A stretch of DNA of 64,000 bases from assembly GCF_040760005.1 (NCBI RefSeq), contig NZ_CP099760.1, positions 1,855,501 to 1,919,500 of the forward strand. The letters are read 5' to 3'. The stretch is from Pseudomonas sp. stari2. GTDB lineage: Bacteria > Pseudomonadota > Gammaproteobacteria > Pseudomonadales > Pseudomonadaceae. This document shows positions 9,101 to 18,100 of this stretch, piece by piece; the first letter of the stretch is position 1; each line of letters opens with the position of its first letter. The position numbers and the translations under genes were made by a program. The notes under the pieces are model-generated. The model saw only the letters and a list, made by a program, of their open reading frames with translations. It was not told where the DNA came from and ran no database searches.

Positions 9101-12100
9101 ATGGCGTGGCGGCAGGCTTTCCGCAATCGGTCACCACACCATTGGGCAGCACGCTGACCATCACCGGGTTCAATGCCACGACCGGTGTCGTCAGCTACAG
9201 CTACACCCTGGATCACAACGACACGCATCCGACTGCCAGCGGCGCCAATACCCTGAGCGAGCAATTCGCCGTCACCGTCGTCGATGACAACGGCACCACG
9301 GCGAATGCCAACCTGGATGTAAACATCGTCGACGATCTGCCAAAAGGCGTGGATGACAGCAATACCGGTACTGCCTCGGAGACCAATCTGACGCTGACTG
9401 GGAACGTGCTGACCAACGATGTGCAAGGTGCTGACCGTGTACCAACTGGTCCCAATGCCGGCCCGATCACTGCCGGCACCTTCACCGGCACTTACGGCAT
9501 CTTGGTGCTCAACGCCAACGGTACTTACACCTACACGCTGAACACCAACGATGCCGACTTCAAGAATCTGCATGGCGGCGGAAACGGCACTGAAACCTTC
9601 ACCTACACCATCACCGATTCGGACGGCGATACCAGCACCGCGAATCTGGTTTTGCAAATCCACAACAACGACGATCCGGTGGTTATCAGCGGCCTCGACG
9701 TGAACGGCGGCGAACTTACCGTCTTCGAGAAAAACCTCAGCACCGGTAGCGCACCGGATGCCACTGCACTGACCCAAAGCGGCACGTTCACCATCACAGC
9801 GTTGGATGGTGTAACGACGCTGACAGTAGGCGGTATTGCCGTCGTCACCAACGGCGTGGCGGCAGGCTTTCCGCAATCGGTCACGACTCCGTTGGGCAGC
9901 ACGCTGACCATTACCGGATTCAATGCCACGACCGGCGTCGTCAGCTACAGCTACACCCTGGATCACAACGATGCGCACCCGACCGCCAACGGCGCGAACA
10001 CGTTGAGTGAGCAATTTGCTGTGACGGTGGTAGATGACAATGGCACCACCGCGAATGCGTCGCTGGACGTCAACATCGTCGACGACCTGCCAAAAGGCGT
10101 AAATGACAGCAACGCCGGCACCGCCTCGGAAACCAACCTGACGCTGACCGGCAACGTCCTGACCAACGATGTGCAAGGCGCTGACCGTGTACCGACTGGC
10201 CCGAGTGCCGGGCCGATAACCGCCGGCACTTTCACCGGGACTTACGGCACCTTGGTGCTCAACGCCAATGGCACTTACACCTACACGCTGAACACCAACG
10301 ATACGGACTTCAAAAACCTGCACGGTGGCGGAAACGGCACGGAAACTTTCACCTACACCATCACCGATTCGGACGGCGATACCAGCACTGCGAACCTCGT
10401 GCTGCAGATCCACAACAACGACGATCCGGTGATTCTCAACGGCCTCGATGTCAACGGCGGCGAGCTCACTGTCTACGAGAAAAACCTCAGCAACGGCACT
10501 GCGCCGGACGCTACGGCGTCGACCCAAAGCGGCACCTTCACCGTCACTGCCCTCGACGGTCTGCAAACCCTCACCGTCGGTGGCATCGCCGTGGTCACCA
10601 ATGGCGTGGCCGCAGGCTTCCCGCAATCGGTCGTCACGCCGCTGGGCAGCACGCTGACCATTACCGGTTACAACCCGGCTACGGGCGTGGTGAGTTACAG
10701 CTACACCCTTGTGGATCACGAAACCCACCCGACCGGCAATGGTGCCAACAGCATCACCGAAAACTTCAACGTGGTGGCCACCGATGGGGATGGCAGCACC
10801 GCGTCCGGGCAGATCAACGTCAACATCATCGACGACCTGCCGACCGCCAAGGCCGACACCGGCTCGGTGGCGGAGGGCGGCACGGTCAACATCAGCGTGC
10901 TGGGCAATGACATCAGCGGTGCGGATGGCGCGGCCATCGTGGTCGGCGTGCGCGCCGGCGGCAATACCGCGACCTCGGCCATCGGCGGCCTCAACAGCAA
11001 CATCAATGGCAACTACGGTTACCTGACCCTCGATGCGGCCGGCAACGCGGTCTATCACAGCAACCCGAACTCGGTGAGCCCGCCGGGCGCCACCGATACC
11101 TTCACCTACACCATCCGCGACAGTGACGGCGACGAAAGCACCACCACCATCACTGTCAACGTCGCCGACAGCAAACTCGTGGCCTCGACCGATCAGGACG
11201 TGACCGTCTACGAGAAAGCCCTCGACCTGACCAAGGACGGGCAAGACCTGGCCCCCGGCACGGTCACCGGCAGCGATCCGACCAACACCGGCGAAACCGC
11301 GAGCGGCACGCTGGTCGGTTCGGTCAGCGGCGGCAGCGGAGCGATCACCTACACCCTGGTCGGCAGCGCCACCGGTACTTACGGGCAGATCCAGCTCAAC
11401 GCCGACGGCACGTACACCTACACCCTGACCTCGGCACCGAAAACCACGCCGAACGCCAACGACGGGCCGAACACCCTGAGCGAAAGCTTCACCTACAAGG
11501 CCACCGATGCGCTGGGCAACAGCACCACCAGCACCATCGTGGTCAACATCGTCGATGACGTGCCAAAAGCCGTGGCGTCGGACCGGTCGGTAGCAGCGGT
11601 GGAGATCGATTCCAACGTGCTGATCGTGCTCGACATCTCCGGCAGTATGGCCGACGCCTCTGGCGTGCCGGGCCTGTCGCGGCTGGACCTGGCCAAGCAG
11701 GCGATCAGCGCCTTACTCGACAAGTACGACGATCTGGGTGATGTGAAAGTGCAACTCGTCACCTTCAGCAGCAGCGCCACCGACCGCACGTCAGTGTGGG
11801 TCGATGTGGCCACGGCCAAGACCCTTCTGGCCGGCCTCAGCGCGGGCGGCGGCACCAACTACGATGCGGCCGTGGCGACCATGCAGACTGCGTTCAACAC
11901 CTCGGGCAAACTCACCGGGGCGCAGAACGTCGGCTACTTCTTCTCCGACGGCAAACCCACCACCGGCCAGGAAATCGGCACCGCCGACGAAACCGCGCTC
12001 AAAGCCTTCCTTGATGCCAACAACATCAAGAACTACGCCATCGGTCTCGGCAGTGGTGTGAGCAACGCCAACCTTGATCCGATCGCCTACGACGGCATCA

Positions 12101-14034
12101 GCCACACCAACACCAACGCGGTGGTGGTCACCGACCTCAATCAACTGAACTCGGTGCTGTCCGGCACCGTGGAAGGCGCACCGGTCACCGGTTCGTTGCT
12201 GGGCGATGGCGGTTCATTCGGCGCCGATGGCGGTTTCATCAAATCCATCGTGGTCGACGGCACCACCTACACCTACGACCCGAAAGCCAACAGCGGCCAG
12301 GGTTCGCTCACTGCCAGCGGCGGTACCAATCACGGCACCTTCAACACGGTGAACAACACCCTGAGCATCGCCACCAACAATAGCGGCACGCTGGTGGTGA
12401 ATCTGGACACCGGCGACTACAGCTACACCTCGCAGAAAACCACCACGACGGTGATCACCGAGAACATCGGCTTCACCCTCAGCGACAACGACGGCGACCT
12501 CGCCAGCTCCACGCTGACGGTGAAAGTGATCCCGAATTCGCCACCCGTGGCAGTGGACGACCACATCATCACCAACGTGCTGTCGAGCAATGTCGTGGTG
12601 CCGGGCGAGTTGCTGCTGGCCAACGACACCGATCCGGACGGCGATACGCTCAACGCCTCGCCAACCACCTTCAACACTGGTTGGGTCGCCAAGGGCGCGG
12701 ACTTCACCGGCAGCGGTGCGATCAGTTTCACCGGCACCAGCAACACCGCCGCCAACCAGAACCTGGCCGATGTACGCAACTCCTTCGCGGCGAACACGGC
12801 GGCCATGACAGCGGTGCTGGTGGTCAGTGGCTATCTCGGTGCGGTGACCAACGCCAATGCCAACGATGAAGACCTGATCACCGTCAAACTGAAACAGGGC
12901 GAGACCCTCAACCTCGACCACAACCTGGCGACCGGCCACATCACCATGGAGTATTCGGTGAACGGCGGGGCGTTCGTCAGCATCGCCGATGGCGGCACCA
13001 TCACCGCCAGCGCCGATGGCACGTACCAGATCCATGTGACCAACATCACCAATACCAGCGGCAGCAACACCAATGCCGCGGAAAACTACCAACTGACCAT
13101 GACGGTCAACTACGCCGGGGCCCACGACGTCACCCCGGACTTCCACGGCACCTACACCGCCAACGACAACCACGGTGGCAGCGACACCGCCAACGTGACC
13201 ATCAGCTATCAGGACGGCCACACCCTCACCGGGACTTCCGGCGATGACGTGCTGGTGGCGGGCAACGGCGACAACATCCTCAACGGTGGCGACGGTAACG
13301 ACGTGCTGACCGCAGGCTCCGGCAACAACGAACTGCACGGCGGCGCCGGCAACGACTTGCTCTACAGCGGCCCGGGCAACGACATCCTCGATGGTGGCGC
13401 CGGTATCGACACGGTCAGCTATGCCCACGCGACGGCCGGTGTGACAGTCAACCTGAGCCTGCTCGGTGCGCAGAACACTGTCGGTGCGGGCATCGACACC
13501 ATCAGCAACGTCGAAAACCTCGTCGGCTCGAACTTCAACGACACCCTCACCGGCGACAACAATAACAACGTCATCAATGGCGGCCTGGGCAACGACATCC
13601 TCAACGGCGGCGGCGGTGACGACCTGCTGATCGGAGGCATGGGCAACAACACCCTGACCGGCGGGCCGGGCGCCGACACCTTCCAGTGGCTCAAAGGCAA
13701 CAGCGGCCACGACACCGTCACCGACTTTACCCCCGGCACCGACAAGCTCGACCTGTCGCAACTGCTGCAAGGTGAAAACGGCACGGCGGCTTCACTGGAT
13801 GACTACCTGCACTTCACCGTCACCGGCAGCGGCGCCTCGGTGGTCACCAGCATCGACGTCAGCGCCATGGCCGGCGCCACGCCGAACCAGACCATCGACC
13901 TGGCCGGCTTCAACCTCGCAAGTCACTACGGGGTAACGCCGGGGGCAGGTGGGTTGATCGCCAGCGGGCATGACACGGCGACGATCATCAACGGCATGCT
14001 CAATGATCATTCGTTGAAGGTGGATACGGTGTGA
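6124..14034 (+). CDS. mapA: Giant RTX adhesin with LapA-type retention module, MapA-like
   Basis: A 2,636-residue secreted adhesin. Residues 1-150 form a LapA-type retention module (MATLIGIVTKVIGQVFAQS start), with the LapG-type cleavage motif TAAG at residues 115-118 (nt 6466-6477). Six tandem ~250-residue repeats follow (about 187-1680), then a VWA domain near 1827-2020 with a MIDAS start DISGS at 1837, a VCBS-like stretch, RTX nonapeptides (GGDGNDVL type, about 2368-2520) and a C-terminal type I secretion region. GGAGGA lies seven bases before the ATG at 6124; earlier in-frame ATGs have no usable site. The divergent mapEBC-like genes encode its exporter. P. fluorescens MapA is the closest match recalled; a LapA-type protein elsewhere in the genome is expected. 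The retention plug and RTX tail are seen; biofilm function is inferred. Confidence 0.9.
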   Translation: MATLIGIVTKVIGQVFAQSADGGRRALVEGDRLFAGDQLITGAEGAVAVHLQNGQELTLGRDSSLTMTGQLLANHAPHVDAPEVLTPSDAQLTDVAQIQKAIAAGDDPTKSAEATAAGPDAPGDTNGGKGGGHSFVLLTEVGGRVDPVIGFPTAGFGGIPEFPQERHNAVIDNGDNTPAPVIPPPVNNLVALTGLDVPGGELTLNEANLPDGSAANPGALTQAGSFSISAPDGLTSLSIGGINVIVGGVPVGFPQSITTQLGNTLTITGYNPANGTVSYSYTLNGNDAHPAGDGANSLSEHFTVIAGDSNGDTATGSLDVNITDDVPKAVDDSNAGTASETNLSLTGNVLTNDVQGADRIPVGPNSGPVVAGTFTGTYGTLVLNANGTYTYTLNTSDADFKALHGGGNGTETFTYTLRDSDGDTSTANLVLQIHNNDDPVLINGLNVEGGELTVFEKNLGTGSAPDATALTQSGTFTITALDGVTTLTVGGIAVVTNGVAAGFPQSVTTPLGSTLTITGFNATTGVVSYSYTLDHNDAHPTANGANTLSEQFAVTVVDDNGTTANASLDVNIVDDLPKAVDDSNTGTASETNLTLTGNVLTNDVQGADRVPTGPNAGPITAGTFTGTYGTLVLNANGTYTYTVNPNDADFKALHGGGNGTETFTYTITDSDGDTSTANLVLQIHNNDDPVVISGLDVNGGELTVFEKNLSTGSAPDATALTQSGTFTITALDGVTTLTVGGIAVVTNGVAAGFPQSVTTPLGSTLTITGFNATTGVVSYSYTLDHNDAHPTANGANTLSEQFAVTVVDDNGTTANASLDVNIVDDEPKAVDDSNAGTASETNLTLTGNVLTNDVQGADRVPTGPVTAGTFTGTYGTLVLNADGSYTYTVNPNDADFKNLHGGGNGTETFTYTITDSDGDTSTANLVLQIHNNDDPVIINGLDVNGGELTVFEKNLSTGSAPDSAALTQSGTFTITALDGVTTLTIGGIAVVTNGVAAGFPQSVTTPLGSTLTITGFNATTGVVSYSYTLDHNDTHPTASGANTLSEQFAVTVVDDNGTTANANLDVNIVDDLPKGVDDSNTGTASETNLTLTGNVLTNDVQGADRVPTGPNAGPITAGTFTGTYGILVLNANGTYTYTLNTNDADFKNLHGGGNGTETFTYTITDSDGDTSTANLVLQIHNNDDPVVISGLDVNGGELTVFEKNLSTGSAPDATALTQSGTFTITALDGVTTLTVGGIAVVTNGVAAGFPQSVTTPLGSTLTITGFNATTGVVSYSYTLDHNDAHPTANGANTLSEQFAVTVVDDNGTTANASLDVNIVDDLPKGVNDSNAGTASETNLTLTGNVLTNDVQGADRVPTGPSAGPITAGTFTGTYGTLVLNANGTYTYTLNTNDTDFKNLHGGGNGTETFTYTITDSDGDTSTANLVLQIHNNDDPVILNGLDVNGGELTVYEKNLSNGTAPDATASTQSGTFTVTALDGLQTLTVGGIAVVTNGVAAGFPQSVVTPLGSTLTITGYNPATGVVSYSYTLVDHETHPTGNGANSITENFNVVATDGDGSTASGQINVNIIDDLPTAKADTGSVAEGGTVNISVLGNDISGADGAAIVVGVRAGGNTATSAIGGLNSNINGNYGYLTLDAAGNAVYHSNPNSVSPPGATDTFTYTIRDSDGDESTTTITVNVADSKLVASTDQDVTVYEKALDLTKDGQDLAPGTVTGSDPTNTGETASGTLVGSVSGGSGAITYTLVGSATGTYGQIQLNADGTYTYTLTSAPKTTPNANDGPNTLSESFTYKATDALGNSTTSTIVVNIVDDVPKAVASDRSVAAVEIDSNVLIVLDISGSMADASGVPGLSRLDLAKQAISALLDKYDDLGDVKVQLVTFSSSATDRTSVWVDVATAKTLLAGLSAGGGTNYDAAVATMQTAFNTSGKLTGAQNVGYFFSDGKPTTGQEIGTADETALKAFLDANNIKNYAIGLGSGVSNANLDPIAYDGISHTNTNAVVVTDLNQLNSVLSGTVEGAPVTGSLLGDGGSFGADGGFIKSIVVDGTTYTYDPKANSGQGSLTASGGTNHGTFNTVNNTLSIATNNSGTLVVNLDTGDYSYTSQKTTTTVITENIGFTLSDNDGDLASSTLTVKVIPNSPPVAVDDHIITNVLSSNVVVPGELLLANDTDPDGDTLNASPTTFNTGWVAKGADFTGSGAISFTGTSNTAANQNLADVRNSFAANTAAMTAVLVVSGYLGAVTNANANDEDLITVKLKQGETLNLDHNLATGHITMEYSVNGGAFVSIADGGTITASADGTYQIHVTNITNTSGSNTNAAENYQLTMTVNYAGAHDVTPDFHGTYTANDNHGGSDTANVTISYQDGHTLTGTSGDDVLVAGNGDNILNGGDGNDVLTAGSGNNELHGGAGNDLLYSGPGNDILDGGAGIDTVSYAHATAGVTVNLSLLGAQNTVGAGIDTISNVENLVGSNFNDTLTGDNNNNVINGGLGNDILNGGGGDDLLIGGMGNNTLTGGPGADTFQWLKGNSGHDTVTDFTPGTDKLDLSQLLQGENGTAASLDDYLHFTVTGSGASVVTSIDVSAMAGATPNQTIDLAGFNLASHYGVTPGAGGLIASGHDTATIINGMLNDHSLKVDTV
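6682..11169 (+). repeat. Tandem 750-bp repeats inside the adhesin gene
   Basis: Six units beginning near 6682, 7432, 8182, 8920, 9670 and 10420, located by the in-frame GACGATCCG word. The spacing is 750, 750, 738, 750 and 750 bases; the third unit is 12 bases short (NAGPI-type segment missing). The middle units are nearly identical in protein (GGELTVFEKNL, TALDGVTTLTVGGIA, GTYGTLVLNA). The first and last diverge, and the last loses similarity after about 10840. Such arrays commonly change copy number. Confidence 0.92.
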
Positions 14035-14049
14035 ACCGGGGCTGAAACG

Positions 14050-14091
14050 ACAAAACCCGCCGTCCCGGTTATACGGGACGGCGGGTTTTTT
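14050..14091 (+). terminator. Intrinsic terminator after mapA-like gene
   Basis: CCCGCCGTCCCG / CGGGACGGCGGG stem with a GTTATA loop, flanked by an A-run and a T-run, so it could act in both directions. Very similar hairpins occur at 14961-14998 and 19320-19359. Confidence 0.9.
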
Positions 14092-14106
14092 ATGCCTGGC
14101 GAAATC

Positions 14107-14202
14107 TGTGGCGAGGGAGCTTGCTCCCGCTGGGTTGCGAATCAGCCCCCAAAAGCATTGCGAGCGCTTCGGACTCGAGCGGGAGCAAGCTCCCTCGCCA
14201 CA
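14107..14202. repeat. REP-type inverted repeat pair
   Basis: Two 25-bp arms in inverted orientation (14107-14131 and 14178-14202) with the core GCGAGGGAGCTTGCTCCCGC, separated by 46 bases. This is the common Pseudomonas REP doublet. Each arm is itself partly palindromic. Confidence 0.85.
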
Positions 14203-14215
14203 ATCGCTCACTTGC

Positions 14216-14587
14216 CTACAGGTTTGCCTCAGCCTTCAGTTCCAGATTATCCAGCACCCGATTCACCGCCAGTTCCGCCAGCATTATCAGTTGCCCGATG
14301 CCCAACAGCACATGCCGCTGCGGCGTATCGATCATCCCGGCGAAATCGCTGGCCATGGTTTTGGCCGAGGTCAGGGTTTCGCACGCATCGGCCAGCAGTT
14401 CTTCGCTGTCGATGCCGGGGGCGATGAGGTAGCGGGTGTTGGGTTTGAGCAGCGGTTTTCGGGGGAGGAGGGGGTTGAGGTAGTGATCGAGCGCGCGCTC
14501 GGCGGCTTCGTGGAATTTCTTGGAATTGAGGGTTTCGTAAGGGGAAGTTGAATCGACTTCCGGCGGGTTTGGCGTGGGTTTGATCAT
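14216..14587 (-). CDS. Small Pseudomonas protein of unknown function (DUF6124/DUF3077-like)
   Basis: A 123-residue soluble protein starting MIKPTPNPPE and continuing with a helical core (FHEAAERALDHYL, GIDSEELLADACETLTSAKTMA, RHVLLGIGQLIMLAELAVNRVLDNLE). I recognise it as a genus-restricted small family, recalled as DUF6124 or DUF3077; the biochemical role is unknown. GGAG lies seven bases before the ATG. Unusually, a highly structured sequence occupies the 240 bases upstream (listed separately). A second, 5'-truncated copy lies on the other side of the neighbouring 4-kb gene, at 19365-19634. Confidence 0.75.
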   Translation of the reverse strand: MIKPTPNPPEVDSTSPYETLNSKKFHEAAERALDHYLNPLLPRKPLLKPNTRYLIAPGIDSEELLADACETLTSAKTMASDFAGMIDTPQRHVLLGIGQLIMLAELAVNRVLDNLELKAEANL

Positions 14588-14825
14588 GGCGAATCTCCGT
14601 GATTGGATTTAGCCGCCACGACTCATCGCTAAACAAGTAAAGGTGGCGGCTGTACGCAGGTTAGCGATCCGGGTCACAGAAACCCCGGGTAGACCAGAAG
14701 GTCTCCCACGCACAGCCACCATGACGCCAAGTGCAGAGAAGAGACTGCAATCGGGATTGGGCGTTGTTGCGTCTGTTGGGAGCCGGATCGCTAAACCCGA
14801 TCGCTGTTTTTCAGCGACCGCCAAA
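14588..14825 (-). ncRNA. Structured 5' leader of the DUF6124-like gene (candidate cis-regulatory RNA)
   Basis: Read on the minus strand, the leader can form several clean helices: a 6-bp hairpin with a U/A-rich loop at 14801-14817, a 12-bp long-range helix between 14783-14794 and 14661-14672 (CCGGATCGCTAA with TTAGCGATCCGG), an internal hairpin at 14688-14707, and a 9-bp helix between 14643-14651 and 14611-14619 just before the ribosome-binding site. I recall similar sequence before related Pseudomonas genes, often mis-annotated as small proteins. The function is inferred. Confidence 0.55.
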
Positions 14826-14960
14826 CAATAGAACCCGCCCCCAAGGCGCACAAGCCGGCGGATTCTGGCGGATGCGTAGGCAAAGGCGCAAGGTTGCGTG
14901 GCTTTGCGGACATAAGCTTCAACACTATTCAACGAGGCCTTCCAAAGGCGCGGAAACGAC

Positions 14961-14998
14961 AAAAGCCGCTCTCCCGATTGGACGGGAGGGCGGGCTTT
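14961..14998 (-). terminator. Probable terminator of the 1,356-residue Ig-like gene
   Basis: On the minus strand: AAAGCCCGCCCTCCCG, a 6-base loop, then CGGGAGAGCGGCTTTT. The stem is slightly imperfect and the T-run short. It lies about 120 bases beyond the stop codon at 15121 and is similar in sequence to the hairpins at 14050 and 19320. A second weaker hairpin precedes it at about 15028-15055. Confidence 0.65.
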
Positions 14999-15120
14999 CG
15001 TAGTTGGGACTGGTAAATAAATACGTCCCCTTTCCTCTGAAGGAAGGAGGGATTTTATGGTTCGGACTGGCAAAAAATGCGCAACTTTCATCACTTAATC
15101 GCTCATCCCCTTTATCCGTC

Positions 15121-18100
15121 TTAATGGACGATTGGGTACGTATTAGAGTCTAAATTCACCCAGATATCTTGAATGAAGTAGTTGATTGTTCCTTTATACG
15201 TATGCGTTGTCGTACCCTCCCAGGTTGTTTTTCCAGCATCGATAGGGACAGCTCTATGGCCGCCGTGCTGGCTACGAAGGCCAATGTTCCGAGCAATTGG
15301 ATAGGCGTAACAGGTTCCAGTGAATTTGACTTGACCATATAGAGCAGTACCACCCGGTGGAAGGTAACTATTACCATTGTAGGGATCATAGGCCGCTGTA
15401 ATCACTGGAGGGGTGTAAGGAGGGAGTACCGTTATTGAGAACGACGGAGAGACTGGTTGGCTTCCATAAAGTCCCTTGGCTGTGAAGGTGTGTTTGGTTC
15501 GTGCTAAAGCGTTGATCGTAAACGTCCATCTACCAGTTGTATCGATAGGCGCTGTACCTAGAGGTGTTTGGCCGTCAAATAGCTCTACTTGCATCGCATT
15601 CGCAGCGGTGCCGGACAACCGTACACTTGTTGCATCAGTGTAGCCATCGTTGCCAATTGGGCTTCCGCTTGGCAAGACATAAACCGAAACGATATTCGGT
15701 GGAGTGGCGGCAGTCACGGTGAAGGTCCGCGCAGCCGACACCGCGCCCGGCGCATACAACGCCTTGGCGGTGAAGCTGTGGAGCACGGCAGTCAGGCCAG
15801 TCACCACCAGCGTCCAGATGCCGGTCACCGGATCGGCTGTTGGCTGCCCTTTGGACACGATGCCCAGTAGCACATCAACTTTCTGGCCCTTGGCGGCGGT
15901 GCCGGTCAGGGTGACGCTGGTTTCGACGGTGCTGCCACCGTTGGGGATTTCCACATTGCTCGGCGAGCCCTTGACCGAGGTGATGGTCGGCGCGGTGGCG
16001 GCGGTTACGGTCAGCGTGCGCACGTTTGAATACGTCGGAACCTGGTGATAGAGCGATTGGGCATACAAGCGATGCGACTCTTCCGCGACGGGGACCGAGA
16101 GTTCCCAATCACCGCTCGCATTGGCGGTCGCCTTGCCCTTGGATACTGCACTTGCGCCAGTACCGTCGAATACCTCGACCTGCTGGCCAAGACTCGCCTT
16201 GCCTTTGAGTTTCACGGTGGTGCTGGTTGTCCAGGTGCCTTCCAGCACCTCCGCGTTATTGGCGCCCAGTACGTTGGTGATCGTAGGCACGATCAAGGCC
16301 ACTACGGTGAAAGTGAGCGGGGCTGATGTCTGCCCTGACGCGTACAGCGCCTTTGCAGTGAATGTGTGCAGCGTGAGTGTCCGGCCGCTAAGTGTGTGTT
16401 TCCAGATGCCAGTGACGGGATCGGCTGTTGGCTGGCCATCGGGTGTGGGGCCATCGAATATCTGGACTTTCTGACCTGGGGCTGACGTGCCGATCAGTGT
16501 TACGGCGGGGTCGACGGTAAAACCACCAGGCAGGATTTCGACGCCTTTGGAGTCTTCTGCTCGGGTGATCACCGGTTTTACATCCGCGATAGCCTTGATC
16601 GTGTAGGTTCGCAGCGGAAAGGACACTGCTTCGACTTCAATCTGACTTCCCCCCAACGCGGCTTTGAATTCGATGGAAAACGATGAGCCATCCTTCAGAT
16701 TTTTTAATTCGTTCAAAATCGTAGCAGAGACGCCAGAGTCGTAATAATCATTAGTTATCCAACCGCTATTGGTTACGGGCCCCGGTTGGGCCCAGAAAGC
16801 TTTGTCATAGGGGGTGTTGTCGTTGAGTGTCCCCTTGAATCGCAGCCATACCCATTGTTTCAGGGCAATCAACGGCCAGCCAAGGGCGCGTAATGTTGCT
16901 GACGACTTGATCGCTTCCAGATCCAGTTCCAGCCCATCACCGTTATTGGCCGCCTGAAGAATCTTTGGCACGTTGGAAAGATCCAGCACCAGCGACTGTA
17001 CCGCCAGGGAACGAATATCCGAAGGCAATGGTGGCGCATTCCCGCGTTCGACCGTGTAGCTGACCGTCACCGCTTTGTTCAGGTTGAAAGCCACCACGCT
17101 ATTGGTCAGTGCAATTTCCTGCGGCCCGAGCACGGTGACGGTTTTTTCCGGCGCCGTGTGTGAGCCCCCAGCCGGCGTACCCGACGCACCGGTGAATCTG
17201 GCACTGATTTTGTCGCCGAGCACCATGCCGACGTAATCCACGATAGCGGTCAGGGTATCTTTCGCAGCATTGGGCACCAGACTGGTGTCGTTCGGCGCTT
17301 CCTTGATTTTCGGGGCTTTCAGCTCCAGCGCCACCCCCACACTGAACGCCTTCACATCGGAATAACTCGTAGGCCGCCCATCCGCCCATTTGATTGAATA
17401 GGACGCCTCGACCGTTCCGCCTTCATTACCCTTGATCAGCTCAGCCTTGATGGTGAACGGTATCGGTTGGCCGGCGGTAAACGAGGACAGCTTGACCGAG
17501 TCGCTGTCCGGCCCGGTTTTCGAGCCATTCCAGAAGTAGGTCACCTCGTCATCCTTGACCGTGTTCAGGTATTCCACAGTCAGCGTGGTGCCGGCCGTAT
17601 CCGCCGGCAGTACGCCGTCCACCACGCCGTCCACTTTCGGCTCTGGCAGCTCTTGCCTCGGTTCGCCGACGTTCAGGCTCTCGGCGTGGATCGACTCGCG
17701 GATGGCGTGGGTGGCGTTGACGCGGTTCATCGTCCCCAGCACCGCATCCTCGATCAGTAACTGGTAATACGGCTCCAGTTTGCCACCTTCGATCTGTTTG
17801 AGATGAAGGCCTGGGACGTTGATCAGCAAGGGCGCACCGGCCGTGATATCGCCTTGGGTAATCGGGCGTAGCGGCAGGTCGGGCAAATAGGTGCTCAGGT
17901 CAGGCCGGGTGCCGAGCCAGAACAGCTTGATCGCCTGGCCGGCAGCAAAGGACTTGTCAAATGGAATCTGGATGCGGGCCTGTGCCAGTTCCGGATCAAG
18001 GGCGCCCTGTGCCGCGTCGAGGGCGACCGGGGCCAGTAATCGTTTAACCTCGCCAATGACATTGATGAACTGGGTCTTCGACAACAGATCGGCGGAACCA

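Noticed and set aside
6682..11169. CRISPR-like array
   Set aside because: The repeats are 750-bp in-frame coding units without short spacers.
5914..11244. Two very long open frames on the minus strand opposite the adhesin gene (5914-8490 and 8515-11244)
   Set aside because: They exist because the G+C-rich, repetitive adhesin codons leave few stops in the antisense frame; their translations are repeats of low-complexity Gly/Val/Arg text without domain logic.
14609..15094. A 161-codon minus-strand frame between protein A and the DUF6124-like gene
   Set aside because: It covers the stem-forming leader and a terminator hairpin and has an implausible composition; the RNA explanation fits better.
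15121..15700. C-terminal toxin domain of a polymorphic toxin in protein A
   Set aside because: The AT-rich swapped end fits, but no immunity-like gene follows on the same strand and no pre-toxin motif or nuclease residues are visible.
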